Below, piece by piece: positions 54,057 through 63,940 of a stretch of 64,000 bases of DNA. Location of the stretch: the NCBI RefSeq assembly GCF_028743515.2, contig NZ_CP117969.2, positions 3,049,112 to 3,113,111 on the forward strand, read 5' to 3'. A program made the position numbers and the translations under genes. The first letter of the stretch is position 1, and every line of letters begins with the position of its first letter. The notes beneath the pieces are model-generated. The model was not told the origin of the DNA. It worked only from the letters and a program-made list of their open reading frames with translations, and did no database searches. Source of the stretch: Imtechella halotolerans. Its GTDB lineage: Bacteria > Bacteroidota > Bacteroidia > Flavobacteriales > Flavobacteriaceae.

Positions 54057-56420
54057 TCACATGCTATAGGCCGTAATTGTTTGCGCATCTGTTTTAACAG
54101 CAATTTCAGGAATTCCATTTAGATTGATATCATCTATAACTGCCGCTCCAATGCCGAATATTGGAAAATTTGGCAATAAATTTGAGTTGCTATCGTAGAT
54201 ATATAATTTTTGTGTTTGGGTATCTGTGAATGTAATGTATATTTTATTATTTACATAATAAATTTCTGGCTTTGTATACATACCAAAATCAATTTCAATT
54301 GTTCTTCCCTTAATAGATAATAGGTTGTCCGACAAGGTTACTATGGTCTTGGAGGTTGCGGTGAAGCCATGACCATTTTTTAAATCTTTTACTACTTTTC
54401 GCATTCCACCTTTTTGATCAATATGCCATAAGGTGCCATTTTGGTCTGTAAATGTAAAAGTGTCTTCATAGACGGCTATTGTGTTGTCTGAAAAAGGGAA
54501 CCTTTCTTTAACAGGAATTCTAGTATTACCGGTACGATCTAAAAGAAGTAAAGTGCCATTCGATTCCATGGCTGCAATATAGTCTTTGTTGCCAATTCGG
54601 AAGTGTTCAGGTGAAAATAAAAGGGAATCCGATGTTTTTTTTGTGAAGCCATTAACTGTATTTCCCTTTCTGTCTAACATTATCCATTGTTTTCCAGAAA
54701 TTAAAAGAAATCGATAATCTAATGTTTTGTCATAATCAAAGACAGCTAGCGGTAGTAGGTTGTCTTCAAATTTCTTATTAAAAGGAGTTACGATATTTCC
54801 ATTTCTGTCTATTACGATAAACATTTTCTCTGTAGTGAATGCAAGTTGTAAGTTGCCATTTTTGTATAGGTCGACTTGGGTAATTTTTCCTTGAATTTTA
54901 CTATCTAATGCTTTTTTCCATAGTATTTTTCCTTCAGAACTTATTAGGTATAAGTTGTTTTCTGTATCCTGTACAACTATTTCTTTTGATTTTGTTCGAT
55001 GATTTAATACAAATTGCGGATGGGTAGCTATATCATTGTCTAGTTTTACTTGAAAACGTTCGCTAACTCCTGTTTCGTCAATCGTACCTTTTGATTTTTG
55101 AAGAGCAATATGGGTTAAAAATGCATTTCCCTGTGGTGTGGCTTGAAAAACAGCTAATTTAAATTGCTTTGAAAGTAATTGGAATTTTTTATCAGTAGTT
55201 ACTTGTTGCAGTTGTTTGTTTTGAGAAATGGTGTTCAAAACCATGAATGAGGACTCAGAGGTCATTTGTGGGACCAGTGCAAGATATGCATTAGAATGAA
55301 TGAAGGTGCTTTTGTTCTGTTGTTGTGTGATGAGGTACTCCATGGTTTCTATACTTTCTGTAAAGTACATAAAGTCATCTATTACACTGCAAAAAGTAGG
55401 TTTGAATTCAGGAAGGAAAGATTCAAAACTTGCGTTGAGTAAAGGTGAGTTTAAAATTCTATATACCATTTGGTTCCTAATTGAAACTTCTGGTGTGGTT
55501 TCTAATGTTTCAAAAGTGGATTCAATATCATAGCTAAATATCCCGCTTGCTATTCCTTTTTCAGTAGTCATAAAACCTATTTCGTATATGTCAGCTAGAA
55601 AAAGTGAGTCTACGGCTTTAGTAAAACGTAAAAGTGCAGAATTTGAAAATGTATAGGAATTTAATTCTTTTGAAGTTGCAGGTACAATTTCAGGGATTCT
55701 GTTTGAAAGCGGTTGAGTTTCTGAAAGTAGATTTAATATTGAGTTTGATTGGGTACTCATTGAAACTCCGGAGAACGTATTGTTCTGTGAAGTTGATTGG
55801 ATATCCATAACTGACCAATCGGAAAAACTTCGCTTCCATTGGTCGCCAAAAAGTTTTTCGAAGGGGGTGTTTTGATGTTTAGAATGTATATATAAGTGCG
55901 TAGCTGCTTTACTTGAGTTAATTGATCTAATAAGAGGATTGAGTTGTGAATAAAGGGGATTTTCTTTTTTGAAATCATTCATTAATATGTTTTTATCCGT
56001 AGATATTAAAATATGATTTTGTTTTTTAGTGTAATACCATTGATCTGTTTGGATTGTGGCAGAGTCAATCTGGTTTTCTATAGCGTTATAAAAAATGTGG
56101 GTGGAATCCTTTGGTTGTATCTGTTCTGAGAATTTGAATGCTATTGTGTACTTGGTCGCTTGTAAACTTATCCATATTTGTTGAGAGGGATGTAACTTTT
56201 CTACGATCTTAAAGATTCTTTCTGAAATTAAAGGTTCCTCAAAAGAAGAAAGAAATTCATTATTATTAAAACTACTTTTAAATGTATTGGGATTATCTAT
56301 TTGGATAATTAAAGAGCTATCGCTTGGTAAAAAATGGATGGAGTGAGGATAATCTGTTTTATTTGTTGTACATGCAACAATAAGTAAACAGCAAGTAATC
56401 AGAAAAAAAAGACGACGCAT
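54057..56420 (-). CDS. Large lipoprotein with beta-propeller-like C-terminal half
   Basis: A 787-residue lipoprotein (signal RRLFFLITCCLLIVAC, Cys16). The N-terminal 430 or so residues are mixed alpha/beta without a domain I recognise. The C-terminal 350 carry repeating strands with D-R-x-G-N turns (VIDRNGNIVTPF, MLDRKGNTVNGF, LLDRTGNTRIPV, IYDSNSNLLPNFP) and end with AVIDDINLNGIPEIAVKTD, resembling VCBS/FG-GAP-like propeller blades. It may bind proteins or sugars at the outer membrane. The start at 56420 is preferred over an ATG at 56438. Its stop lies two bases from the lipB stop (convergent). Confidence 0.82.
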   Translation of the reverse strand: MRRLFFLITCCLLIVACTTNKTDYPHSIHFLPSDSSLIIQIDNPNTFKSSFNNNEFLSSFEEPLISERIFKIVEKLHPSQQIWISLQATKYTIAFKFSEQIQPKDSTHIFYNAIENQIDSATIQTDQWYYTKKQNHILISTDKNILMNDFKKENPLYSQLNPLIRSINSSKAATHLYIHSKHQNTPFEKLFGDQWKRSFSDWSVMDIQSTSQNNTFSGVSMSTQSNSILNLLSETQPLSNRIPEIVPATSKELNSYTFSNSALLRFTKAVDSLFLADIYEIGFMTTEKGIASGIFSYDIESTFETLETTPEVSIRNQMVYRILNSPLLNASFESFLPEFKPTFCSVIDDFMYFTESIETMEYLITQQQNKSTFIHSNAYLALVPQMTSESSFMVLNTISQNKQLQQVTTDKKFQLLSKQFKLAVFQATPQGNAFLTHIALQKSKGTIDETGVSERFQVKLDNDIATHPQFVLNHRTKSKEIVVQDTENNLYLISSEGKILWKKALDSKIQGKITQVDLYKNGNLQLAFTTEKMFIVIDRNGNIVTPFNKKFEDNLLPLAVFDYDKTLDYRFLLISGKQWIMLDRKGNTVNGFTKKTSDSLLFSPEHFRIGNKDYIAAMESNGTLLLLDRTGNTRIPVKERFPFSDNTIAVYEDTFTFTDQNGTLWHIDQKGGMRKVVKDLKNGHGFTATSKTIVTLSDNLLSIKGRTIEIDFGMYTKPEIYYVNNKIYITFTDTQTQKLYIYDSNSNLLPNFPIFGIGAAVIDDINLNGIPEIAVKTDAQTITAYSM

Positions 56421-56449
56421 AGCAAGTGTTTTGTGCAAAAATATAGATT

Positions 56450-57046
56450 TTAGAAATCCAAAGTTAATTGCTCTGGCAATAATCTGAATGATTTGCGATG
56501 TTGTGGAGAAATCCCATGTTTTTTAATTGCATTTCGATGCTCCTCGGTTGGGTATCCCTTGTTTTTATTCCACATATACATTGGGAAATCTTGATGGAGT
56601 TTTTCCATGTATTCATCTCTATAGGTTTTTGCAAGTATTGAGGCGGCTGCAATGCTCATATATTTACTATCGCCTTTTACGATGCATTGATGCGGAATAT
56701 TAGAAAAGGGTTTGAATCGGTTGCCGTCCACAATGATAAATTCTGGGGCAAAGGATAGTTTTTTAAGGGAATTGTGCATTGCAAGAATAGAGGCATTTAG
56801 GATATTTATTTCATCTATTTTTTCTGGTAAAATATGACAAACGCTAAAAGACAATGCTTCTTTTTCTATGATTGGGCGAAGTAGACTTCGCTTTGCTTCG
56901 GATAACTGCTTTGAATCATTTAAGAGCGGATGTTTAAAATCTGGAGGCAAAATGACAGCCGAAGCGGTAACTGGACCTGCAAGGCAGCCTCTTCCGGCTT
57001 CGTCTGTTCCGGCTTCTTGATAGGTGTGGTAATAACTCAAAAGCAT
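56450..57046 (-). CDS. rnhB: Ribonuclease HII
   Basis: A 198-residue RNase HII with the catalytic block [20 protein letters not shown] (Asp-Glu-Ala-Gly-Arg-Gly), [33 protein letters not shown], and a C-terminal [11 protein letters not shown]. All catalytic carboxylates are present. It removes RNA from RNA-DNA hybrids and single ribonucleotides. It lies 29 bases upstream of the large lipoprotein gene on the same strand and is divergent from the SusC gene. Confidence 0.95.
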   Translation of the reverse strand: MLLSYYHTYQEAGTDEAGRGCLAGPVTASAVILPPDFKHPLLNDSKQLSEAKRSLLRPIIEKEALSFSVCHILPEKIDEINILNASILAMHNSLKKLSFAPEFIIVDGNRFKPFSNIPHQCIVKGDSKYMSIAAASILAKTYRDEYMEKLHQDFPMYMWNKNKGYPTEEHRNAIKKHGISPQHRKSFRLLPEQLTLDF

Positions 57047-57233
57047 CTATTGTGAAGTTTATTGTAAAAAGCTGTTAAATTATAGCTTTTAAACTGGAAA
57101 GTGATGAAAAGGTTGTGTGAAATGTATGTTTTGAGGGAAAACTTTGCAATTTTAACAGTTGATGAGTGTACATCACTTGTTTTATTAATATTTTTTTAAG
57201 AGGTTTGCGTTGACTAATTCAAATAATATAAAC

Positions 57234-60200
57234 ATGAAATTAAAATTTACTTGGATGCTAACGCTATTCTTGGCGCTAGTACAGTTCTCCTTTGCACAGG
57301 AGAAAAACATTTCAGGTACTGTTTCTGATGAATCAGGAATGCCGCTTCCAGGAGTGGCTGTTTTGGTTAAAGGTACTTCAACAGGTACTCAAACTGATTT
57401 TGATGGAAAGTATACCTTAAAGGCCATGTCAGGTCAAACATTAGTTTTTTCTTATTTAGGTATGAAATCTGTTGAACGCACTGTTGGTTCAGCTACTACT
57501 ATTAACGTAACTCTGCAAGAAGATGCTCAAGCATTGGAGGAAGTAGTTGTATTAGGGTATTCTGTAAAATCTGTGAGTGAAGTTACAGGTTCTTCAGTTC
57601 AAGTATCCGGAGATCAGATTGCGTCTGTCCCAGTTGTTTCTGTTGACCAGGCTCTTCAAGGTAAAGTAGCTGGATTGAACATTTCTATGGCGTCTGGTAC
57701 TCCTGGATCAGTTCAGGATATACGTATTCGTAGGGTGGGCTCAATCAATGCGGGTAATGATCCATTATATGTAATTGATGGTGTGCCTGTAAATAACTCA
57801 AACTTTTCAGGATCAAGTGCAGTGAGTTCATTCAGCGCCTTGGCTTCATTGAACAGCTCGGATATTGAGAGTATAACTGTATTGAAAGATGCTTCTGCAA
57901 CATCTGCATATGGTGCCAGAGGATCAAACGGTGTAATTGTTATTACCACCAAAAAAGGAAAGTCTGGTAAAGTTTCTTTTACAGCTAATTCATTGGTAGG
58001 TTTCCAAAACAATGCAGTTGAAGGTAGAAAACCTTTGACAGCAACACAACGTATGGAGTTGTTAACAGATGCATTCCGAAATTCCCGTGGTTATGATAAT
58101 GCTACTGCTTATGCATATGCATTAGCTTCTACTGGATGGGATGAAGAAACGGATTTTAACTGGGGGAATGCAGTTAAGAACAAGGATGCAGTTATGCAGA
58201 ATTATGATATTTCTGCCTCGGGAGGTGATGAGAATTCATCTTTCTACGCATCTTTAGGTTATAACGCTACTGAAGCAACTGTTATCGCTTCTGATTTTGA
58301 AAGAATTTCGGGAAGCTTTAATTTTAATAGAAAATTTTCAGACAAGTTTGATTTTTCTACTTCGATGAATGTTTCTAATGTGACTCAAAATGGTATATTA
58401 GAGCAAGCCGCCTATTTCTCAAATCCACATTTGGTAAGATTCTTCATGCCTCCAATTGAAAGTGCCTATAATGCCGATGGTTCATATAATTTAAATACAT
58501 CAGTATTTAATCCATTATATCAAGAAACCGTTGATATTACAGAAAATAACTTAACTAGGGCTTTAAATAACACTTCTTTAGTTTGGAAAATCAATGATAG
58601 ATTCCGTTTTAAATCAGTGATAGGATTGGATTATACCATAGCTTCTTATCATGAGTATAGAAACCGATATCATGGAGATTCTGATGGCGCCGTTGGTGGA
58701 TCAGTTCAAAATTCCGTGAATAGAAACTTTAACTATGTAACCCAAAATTCATTAGCATATAATTTTAAGGTAGCACAACATAGTTTTGATGTTCAAGGTT
58801 TAGTGGAATATCAAAAGAATAGAAGGAACTTTTTAACTGGTTTTGGTCAGAATTTACCTGCTGATGGATTGTATTATCTAGATACAGCTCCTGGCTCTCA
58901 GGCGGTAGGAGGATTTTTTGATGATTGGTCAAGTATTTCTTACCTTGGAATGTTAAACTATAATTTTGATGGAAAATACGTTTTGGACGCTACCTTTAGA
59001 CGTGAAGGGTCTTCAAGATTTGCCGCAAGCAATAGATTCGGTAGCTTCTGGTCTTTGGGTGCAGCTTGGAATATCCATAGAGAAGCCTTCCTAAGTGGGA
59101 ACGAAATTGTAAATCAATTAAGACTTAGAGCTTCTATTGGGGAAAGTGGAAACTCTCAGATTGATATCAATCGATTCCAAAATTTATTGAGTTATGATGC
59201 GAACTACAATGGTTTAGGTGCAGTTTATCCGTCTCAGTATGGCAATGAGAATTTATCATGGGAGATGAATAAAAACTATGATTTAGGTTTTGATTTTGGT
59301 TTATTTGAGAACCGTGTATCTGGATCATTTGCTTATTTTAATAAGAAGACCTATGATCTATTACAAACCGTTCCATTAAGTTATACTTCTGGACATGCCG
59401 GTCAAGTTTATAACGCTGGTACAGTAGTAAATAAAGGTATTGAAATAGAGCTTAGTGCTGATATTATAAGAGGTAAGGATTTTTCATGGTCAATTTCAGG
59501 AAACTATGCTACTGTTGAGAATGAAGTAATTGCCTTGGCAAAAGACTCTGATGGTGAGGATATTAATATCATTACCGGTACACGTGCTGTGGAAGTAGGA
59601 CAACCTATTTATGCTTGGAGAATGAGAAAGTGGGCTGGTGTTGATCCGCAGACTGGTCGTCCTCAATGGTACCTAAACGGTAAAGATGGAGAACTTACTA
59701 CCAACTATTTTTCAGCTAAAGAGGAATATCAAGGAGGAAGTGCGATGCCTACCTTTACAGGTGGATTATCTACAAATTTAGAATTTAAAGGATTCTTTTT
59801 AAACGCAAGTGTGTATTTTGCTGGTGGACATAAAGTATTTGAAGATTGGGCATTTTATACGCAGCATTCGGGTGTTTATACTACTCTATATTATAATGGA
59901 GTTCAAGATATGATGAGTAGATGGCAGAAACCAGGGGATGTAACGGATTACCCTAGAATGGTGTATAATGCAACCGGAGATAATGCTTCAAGAACGTCTA
60001 CACGTTTCTTATATGATGGTGATTATATTCGATTAAAGGATATAACCCTAGGGTATAATATTCCAAATAGATTTGTTGAGAAAACTGGTTTGGAAGGAAT
60101 TAGAGTTTCCCTTAGAGGAGCAAATTTATTGACATGGGTTAAAGATGAGGGCTTGAAGTATGATCCTGAAGTTCGTGCAGATGGATTTACAATGTTGACA

Positions 60201-60248
60201 ACGCCACCAACTAAATCTGTATCATTTAATGTTAATTTAAAATTCTAA
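57234..60248 (+). CDS. SusC/RagA family TonB-linked outer membrane protein
   Basis: A 1004-residue outer-membrane receptor: signal peptide (FTWMLTLFLALVQFSFAQ), carboxypeptidase-regulatory-like domain (ISGTVSDESGMPLPGVAVLV and DGKYTLKAMSGQTLVFSY), TonB box/linker (EEVVVLGYSVKSVSEVTGSS), plug domain (about residues 105-230, IRRVGSINAGNDPLYVIDGVP and YGARGSNGVIVITTKKG), then the 22-stranded barrel ending FNVNLKF with a terminal aromatic. It should import an oligosaccharide, peptide or other nutrient with the adjacent SusD. The start at 57234 is preferred over an in-frame TTG at 57210. Confidence 0.97.
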   Translation: MKLKFTWMLTLFLALVQFSFAQEKNISGTVSDESGMPLPGVAVLVKGTSTGTQTDFDGKYTLKAMSGQTLVFSYLGMKSVERTVGSATTINVTLQEDAQALEEVVVLGYSVKSVSEVTGSSVQVSGDQIASVPVVSVDQALQGKVAGLNISMASGTPGSVQDIRIRRVGSINAGNDPLYVIDGVPVNNSNFSGSSAVSSFSALASLNSSDIESITVLKDASATSAYGARGSNGVIVITTKKGKSGKVSFTANSLVGFQNNAVEGRKPLTATQRMELLTDAFRNSRGYDNATAYAYALASTGWDEETDFNWGNAVKNKDAVMQNYDISASGGDENSSFYASLGYNATEATVIASDFERISGSFNFNRKFSDKFDFSTSMNVSNVTQNGILEQAAYFSNPHLVRFFMPPIESAYNADGSYNLNTSVFNPLYQETVDITENNLTRALNNTSLVWKINDRFRFKSVIGLDYTIASYHEYRNRYHGDSDGAVGGSVQNSVNRNFNYVTQNSLAYNFKVAQHSFDVQGLVEYQKNRRNFLTGFGQNLPADGLYYLDTAPGSQAVGGFFDDWSSISYLGMLNYNFDGKYVLDATFRREGSSRFAASNRFGSFWSLGAAWNIHREAFLSGNEIVNQLRLRASIGESGNSQIDINRFQNLLSYDANYNGLGAVYPSQYGNENLSWEMNKNYDLGFDFGLFENRVSGSFAYFNKKTYDLLQTVPLSYTSGHAGQVYNAGTVVNKGIEIELSADIIRGKDFSWSISGNYATVENEVIALAKDSDGEDINIITGTRAVEVGQPIYAWRMRKWAGVDPQTGRPQWYLNGKDGELTTNYFSAKEEYQGGSAMPTFTGGLSTNLEFKGFFLNASVYFAGGHKVFEDWAFYTQHSGVYTTLYYNGVQDMMSRWQKPGDVTDYPRMVYNATGDNASRTSTRFLYDGDYIRLKDITLGYNIPNRFVEKTGLEGIRVSLRGANLLTWVKDEGLKYDPEVRADGFTMLTTPPTKSVSFNVNLKF

Positions 60249-60253
60249 AAAAA

Positions 60254-61642
60254 ATGAAGAAGATAATTTATTCATTATTAACAGTAGCCTTGCTTGGATC
60301 TGTTTCTTCATGTAATGAAGATTTGTTGGATCCAACATTGACTACTAATAAAGAAAAGCAAGAAGCTATTAGAACTCAAGAGGATGTTTTTGGTGTCCTT
60401 TACGGAGCTTATAATAGGGTTAGTGCTACAGCATATTATGGAAGAGATTACATCATTTTTGGTGAAGTCCGATCTGATAATGCAATGGCTAATGGTAATT
60501 CTGGTCGTTTTCTTACACCAGCGACCATGGATATGGGTAATTCAGATGCTTATGCAAGAGATTCTTGGGATATTATGTACAAAGTAATAGCAAATGCTAA
60601 TATTATAATTGAACAAGATGCTGCTTCATTGGACGGTGATTTAGAAGAAATAAGACATATGCAGGGTCAAGCATATGCTTTGCGTGCAATGGCTCATTTT
60701 GATTTAATGAGATTATACGGTCAATTGCATATAAGTGGTCAAGGAGGGATGAATAGTTTAGCTGTTCCTTATATGTTGAAATATAGAGATGGTAACTTAC
60801 TTCCATCTAGAAACACAACAGCTGAGGTAAGGGCATTTATCTATGATGATTTAGAAATGGCATTGGATTTTATGTCTGAAGATAAAAATGGTGGTTGTAC
60901 TGAATTTTCAACATATACAGTACAAGCTATTCGTTCAAGGGTTGGTACCTATTTCGGAGATTGGGATGTCGTTATTGAAGCATCTGAAGCTATAATTGAA
61001 TCTGGCGAATTTGCTGTTATCGATGCTGATAATTTTGCTAAATCTTTTTCAAAGGATGCAAAATGTGCTATTAACAAACTTTTTGAAATTGCGGCTAGTG
61101 ATACCGATAATAATGGTATAAACGGGTTACATTATATTTATAATGAAGGTAATTACGGGGATGTTAATGCTCTTGATAATGTGGCTAATTTGTTTGAAGC
61201 CGGTGATGTGCGTGGATCAGATGAAATGTTGGCTGTTGATGGGGATGATTATTTACGTAATATAGGTAAGTATCCTGAAGAAGATTACACGAATAATATT
61301 GCATTGTTTCGATATGAAGAAGTTGTACTTAACTATGCGGAAGCTTTGTTAGCTACAGATCCTGCAACATCACTTATCTATTTGAATATGATACCTGCTA
61401 AAAGAGGAGCAACAGCATACACGGAAGCTACTTTAGACAATATTCTTTTGGAGAGACGTAAAGAATTTGTATTTGAAGGATTAAGATTCTATGATTTAGC
61501 AAGAACAGGTAGAGATATTCCAGCATATGGAGAAGGGGAGTCACATGGTGGTCCTGAATATGGAAGTTCTAATTATGCGTTCCCAATTCCTATTAGTGAA
61601 ATTAATGCTAATAAGAATATGACGCAAAATTATGGATATTAG
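60254..61642 (+). CDS. SusD/RagB family nutrient-binding outer membrane lipoprotein
   Basis: A 462-residue lipoprotein (signal KKIIYSLLTVALLGSVSSC, Cys20) with the SusD fold: the N-terminal helix-rich TPR-like domain includes AYALRAMAHFDLMRLYG (about residues 135-155) and the C-terminal region includes LLERRKEFVFEGLRFYDLARTGRD. SusD lipoproteins cap the SusC barrel and capture ligands at the surface. It starts five bases after the SusC stop. No glycoside hydrolase, sulfatase or peptidase gene is beside it, so the ligand is unknown. Confidence 0.96.
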   Translation: MKKIIYSLLTVALLGSVSSCNEDLLDPTLTTNKEKQEAIRTQEDVFGVLYGAYNRVSATAYYGRDYIIFGEVRSDNAMANGNSGRFLTPATMDMGNSDAYARDSWDIMYKVIANANIIIEQDAASLDGDLEEIRHMQGQAYALRAMAHFDLMRLYGQLHISGQGGMNSLAVPYMLKYRDGNLLPSRNTTAEVRAFIYDDLEMALDFMSEDKNGGCTEFSTYTVQAIRSRVGTYFGDWDVVIEASEAIIESGEFAVIDADNFAKSFSKDAKCAINKLFEIAASDTDNNGINGLHYIYNEGNYGDVNALDNVANLFEAGDVRGSDEMLAVDGDDYLRNIGKYPEEDYTNNIALFRYEEVVLNYAEALLATDPATSLIYLNMIPAKRGATAYTEATLDNILLERRKEFVFEGLRFYDLARTGRDIPAYGEGESHGGPEYGSSNYAFPIPISEINANKNMTQNYGY

Positions 61643-61665
61643 ATTTTACCGTAATTTTAATAAAG

Positions 61666-61697
61666 AAACCATCAAGCTTGCTTGGTGGTTTTTTTGT
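61666..61697 (+). terminator. Terminator of the SusC-SusD operon
   Basis: Hairpin AAACCATCAAGC / GCTTGGTGGTTT, followed by T7. Confidence 0.85.
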
Positions 61698-61727
61698 ATT
61701 ATACTAAGATGTAATTTTAAAAAAACA

Positions 61728-61735
61728 TACTTTTG
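61728..61735 (+). promoter_or_regulatory. -7 element TACTTTTG of the porin gene
   Basis: Exact TAnnTTTG match, 17 bases before the ATG at 61753. Confidence 0.45.
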
Positions 61736-61752
61736 CTATTCATACATGATAT

Positions 61753-63696
61753 ATGAAGAAAGTAATCTTTTTAGTTTTATTTTTTATTGTAGGCTTTATT
61801 CATGCCCAAAAAGAGACTAGGTCTGGCGAAGGATTAAAGGATACCTTACTGTTTGGAAGTAAAAGGGGTGTAGATTTTCAAGAAGAGAAAATTACTGTTA
61901 CAGATTATAAGATAATCTCTATTGACCGAGACACAACGTATCTAGATACGTCACTTACCATTCAAAAGGAATATCGTTATAATTATCTTCGAAAAGATAA
62001 TTTTGAACTTCTTCCATTTTCTAATTTAGGACAAACGTATAATGCACTAGCTTATACTTTTAGAAATGAAAATAGTATGCCACTAATGGGGGCTAGGAGT
62101 AAGCATTATAATTATATGTCAGTTAATGATATTTCATATTATCATGTACCAACACCTACTACAGATTTATTTTTTAAAACTGCAATGGAACAAGGGCAGT
62201 TATTAGATGCTTTTGTTACTCTAAATACGTCTAGGCAACTTAATTTTTCAATTGCATATAAAGGACTACGATCCCTTGGTAAGTACCAACATATATTGTC
62301 AAGTACAGGAAATTTTCGTTTTACGGCTAATTATTTGTCTAAGAATAATAAATATAATTTAAGACTTCATTTTGTCGGTCAGGATATATTGAATCAGGAG
62401 AATGGTGGGATTTCTAATAGGTCGCAGTTTGAGTCTGGAGATCCAGAGTTTACAAATCGAGCCAGAATGGATGTTTATTTTCAAGATGCAGAAAACATGC
62501 TTAGGGGAATACGATACTTTGTAGACCAGGAGTATAATTTGTTACGTTCGAAAGATTCTGTGCGTAATACTGCTTTGCGATTTGGGCATCGATTTGTTTA
62601 TGAAACCAAATACTTTGATTTTAAACAACAATCAGCCAACGAGTATTTTGGTGAAGCTTACACCCCTCAAATATCGGATAGGGCAAGGTTGCAAACAATG
62701 AATAATAAATTTTACATAGATGCAGAGCTTCCGTATTTGGGAAAAACAACGATAAATGCTTCTGCTAATTATTATAACTACTATTTTAATACAATTAGAA
62801 TTGATCAGCAGGGGGTGATTCCAAATGGATTAAGGGATACAGAATTGTCACTTGGTGCTCAATGGAATAAAAAAATTGGAAATTTATCTATCCAAGCCCA
62901 AGCCAATCAGGCTATAATTGGTAGTATGGGGGGCACTCAATTTTTCGGAAATTTGCTTTATAGGATTAATGATAGAAATAGGTTCATAGCAGGTGTTCAT
63001 GCTACCTCTCAAATGCCTAATTTTAATTTCTTGTTATACCATAGCGATTATAAAGCATATAATTGGTATAATCGAAATCAGTTTAATAAAGAGAATAGGC
63101 AAGGGTTTCAGGCAGAATTAAAGTCTGAAGATATTTTTAATGCTTCAATGGAGCTTACGAATATTAATAACTATACTTATTTTGGAGTTCAACCAGTTAT
63201 TGATGATGAAAGTGTGCAGGTGGCACCTGGACAGTATTCGAAAAGTATTCAATATCTCAAGCTTAAAATTAATCGTGAGTTTAAGCTCGGTAAATTTGCA
63301 CTTGATAATACTATAATGTATCAGAAGGTTGGACAGGAGGATCCAATTCTTAATGTTCCGGAATTTGTAACACGTAATACGTTATACTTTACCGATTATT
63401 TGTTTAAAAAAGCTATGTACCTTCAAACCGGGGTTACCTTGAATTACTTTACTGAGTTTTATGCGAATTCATATAATCCATTACTGGGGGAATTTTCTGT
63501 TCAGAATTCAGAAAAAATCGGAAATTATCCAAGATTAGATTTCTTCATAAATGCTAGAGTGAGACAAACTCGTATATATCTTAAAGCCGAACACTTCAAT
63601 AGTTCTTATACAGGGTATAATTATTATACAGCCCCAAATTATCCCTATCGTGATTTTATGGTCCGATTTGGGGTGGTGTGGAATTTCTTTTCGTAA
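61753..63696 (+). CDS. Putative outer membrane porin
   Basis: A 647-residue exported protein (signal KKVIFLVLFFIVGFIHAQ) of the Bacteroidota putative-porin family, with alternating aromatic strands over the whole length and a C-terminal strand YRDFMVRFGVVWNFFS ending in aromatic residues, a typical outer-membrane barrel signature. No plug or TonB box is present. Substrate is unknown. It has its own promoter and follows the SusD gene behind a terminator, so it is a neighbour but not clearly part of the same uptake unit. Confidence 0.85.
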   Translation: MKKVIFLVLFFIVGFIHAQKETRSGEGLKDTLLFGSKRGVDFQEEKITVTDYKIISIDRDTTYLDTSLTIQKEYRYNYLRKDNFELLPFSNLGQTYNALAYTFRNENSMPLMGARSKHYNYMSVNDISYYHVPTPTTDLFFKTAMEQGQLLDAFVTLNTSRQLNFSIAYKGLRSLGKYQHILSSTGNFRFTANYLSKNNKYNLRLHFVGQDILNQENGGISNRSQFESGDPEFTNRARMDVYFQDAENMLRGIRYFVDQEYNLLRSKDSVRNTALRFGHRFVYETKYFDFKQQSANEYFGEAYTPQISDRARLQTMNNKFYIDAELPYLGKTTINASANYYNYYFNTIRIDQQGVIPNGLRDTELSLGAQWNKKIGNLSIQAQANQAIIGSMGGTQFFGNLLYRINDRNRFIAGVHATSQMPNFNFLLYHSDYKAYNWYNRNQFNKENRQGFQAELKSEDIFNASMELTNINNYTYFGVQPVIDDESVQVAPGQYSKSIQYLKLKINREFKLGKFALDNTIMYQKVGQEDPILNVPEFVTRNTLYFTDYLFKKAMYLQTGVTLNYFTEFYANSYNPLLGEFSVQNSEKIGNYPRLDFFINARVRQTRIYLKAEHFNSSYTGYNYYTAPNYPYRDFMVRFGVVWNFFS

Positions 63697-63748
63697 ATAA
63701 ATAGGAGTTGACATCACTATATATATAAATAGAATAGTTAATACATAG

Positions 63749-63781
63749 AAGCCACTTTTCATAGTTGAAAGTGGCTTTTTT
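63749..63781 (+). terminator. Terminator of the porin gene
   Basis: Stem AAGCCACTTT / AAAGTGGCTT followed by T6. Confidence 0.85.
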
Positions 63782-63908
63782 AATTACAATAATTTAAATA
63801 CAGTATATACTTTTTAGCTGAACTCATAGGAATTGAATTTAATTTTATACGTAAGTACTTTGTATTCAACTGTTATGGTTTTCGGGTTAAATTATTTTGA
63901 ATAAATAG

Positions 63909-63940
63909 TTGTCAAAATGAAAAAAACCTTTCTATATTTG
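63909..63940 (+). promoter_or_regulatory. Strong promoter, likely of an rRNA operon beyond the window
   Basis: TTG at 63909-63911, 21 bases, then TATATTTG at 63933-63940, followed by the unusually G+C-rich CACCCGCTTTCGAGAGG and then AGAAGTTCATAGACAG, which resembles the boxA-type leader found upstream of 16S rRNA genes in Flavobacteriaceae. No coding frame follows before the window ends. The rRNA assignment is inference. Confidence 0.5.
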
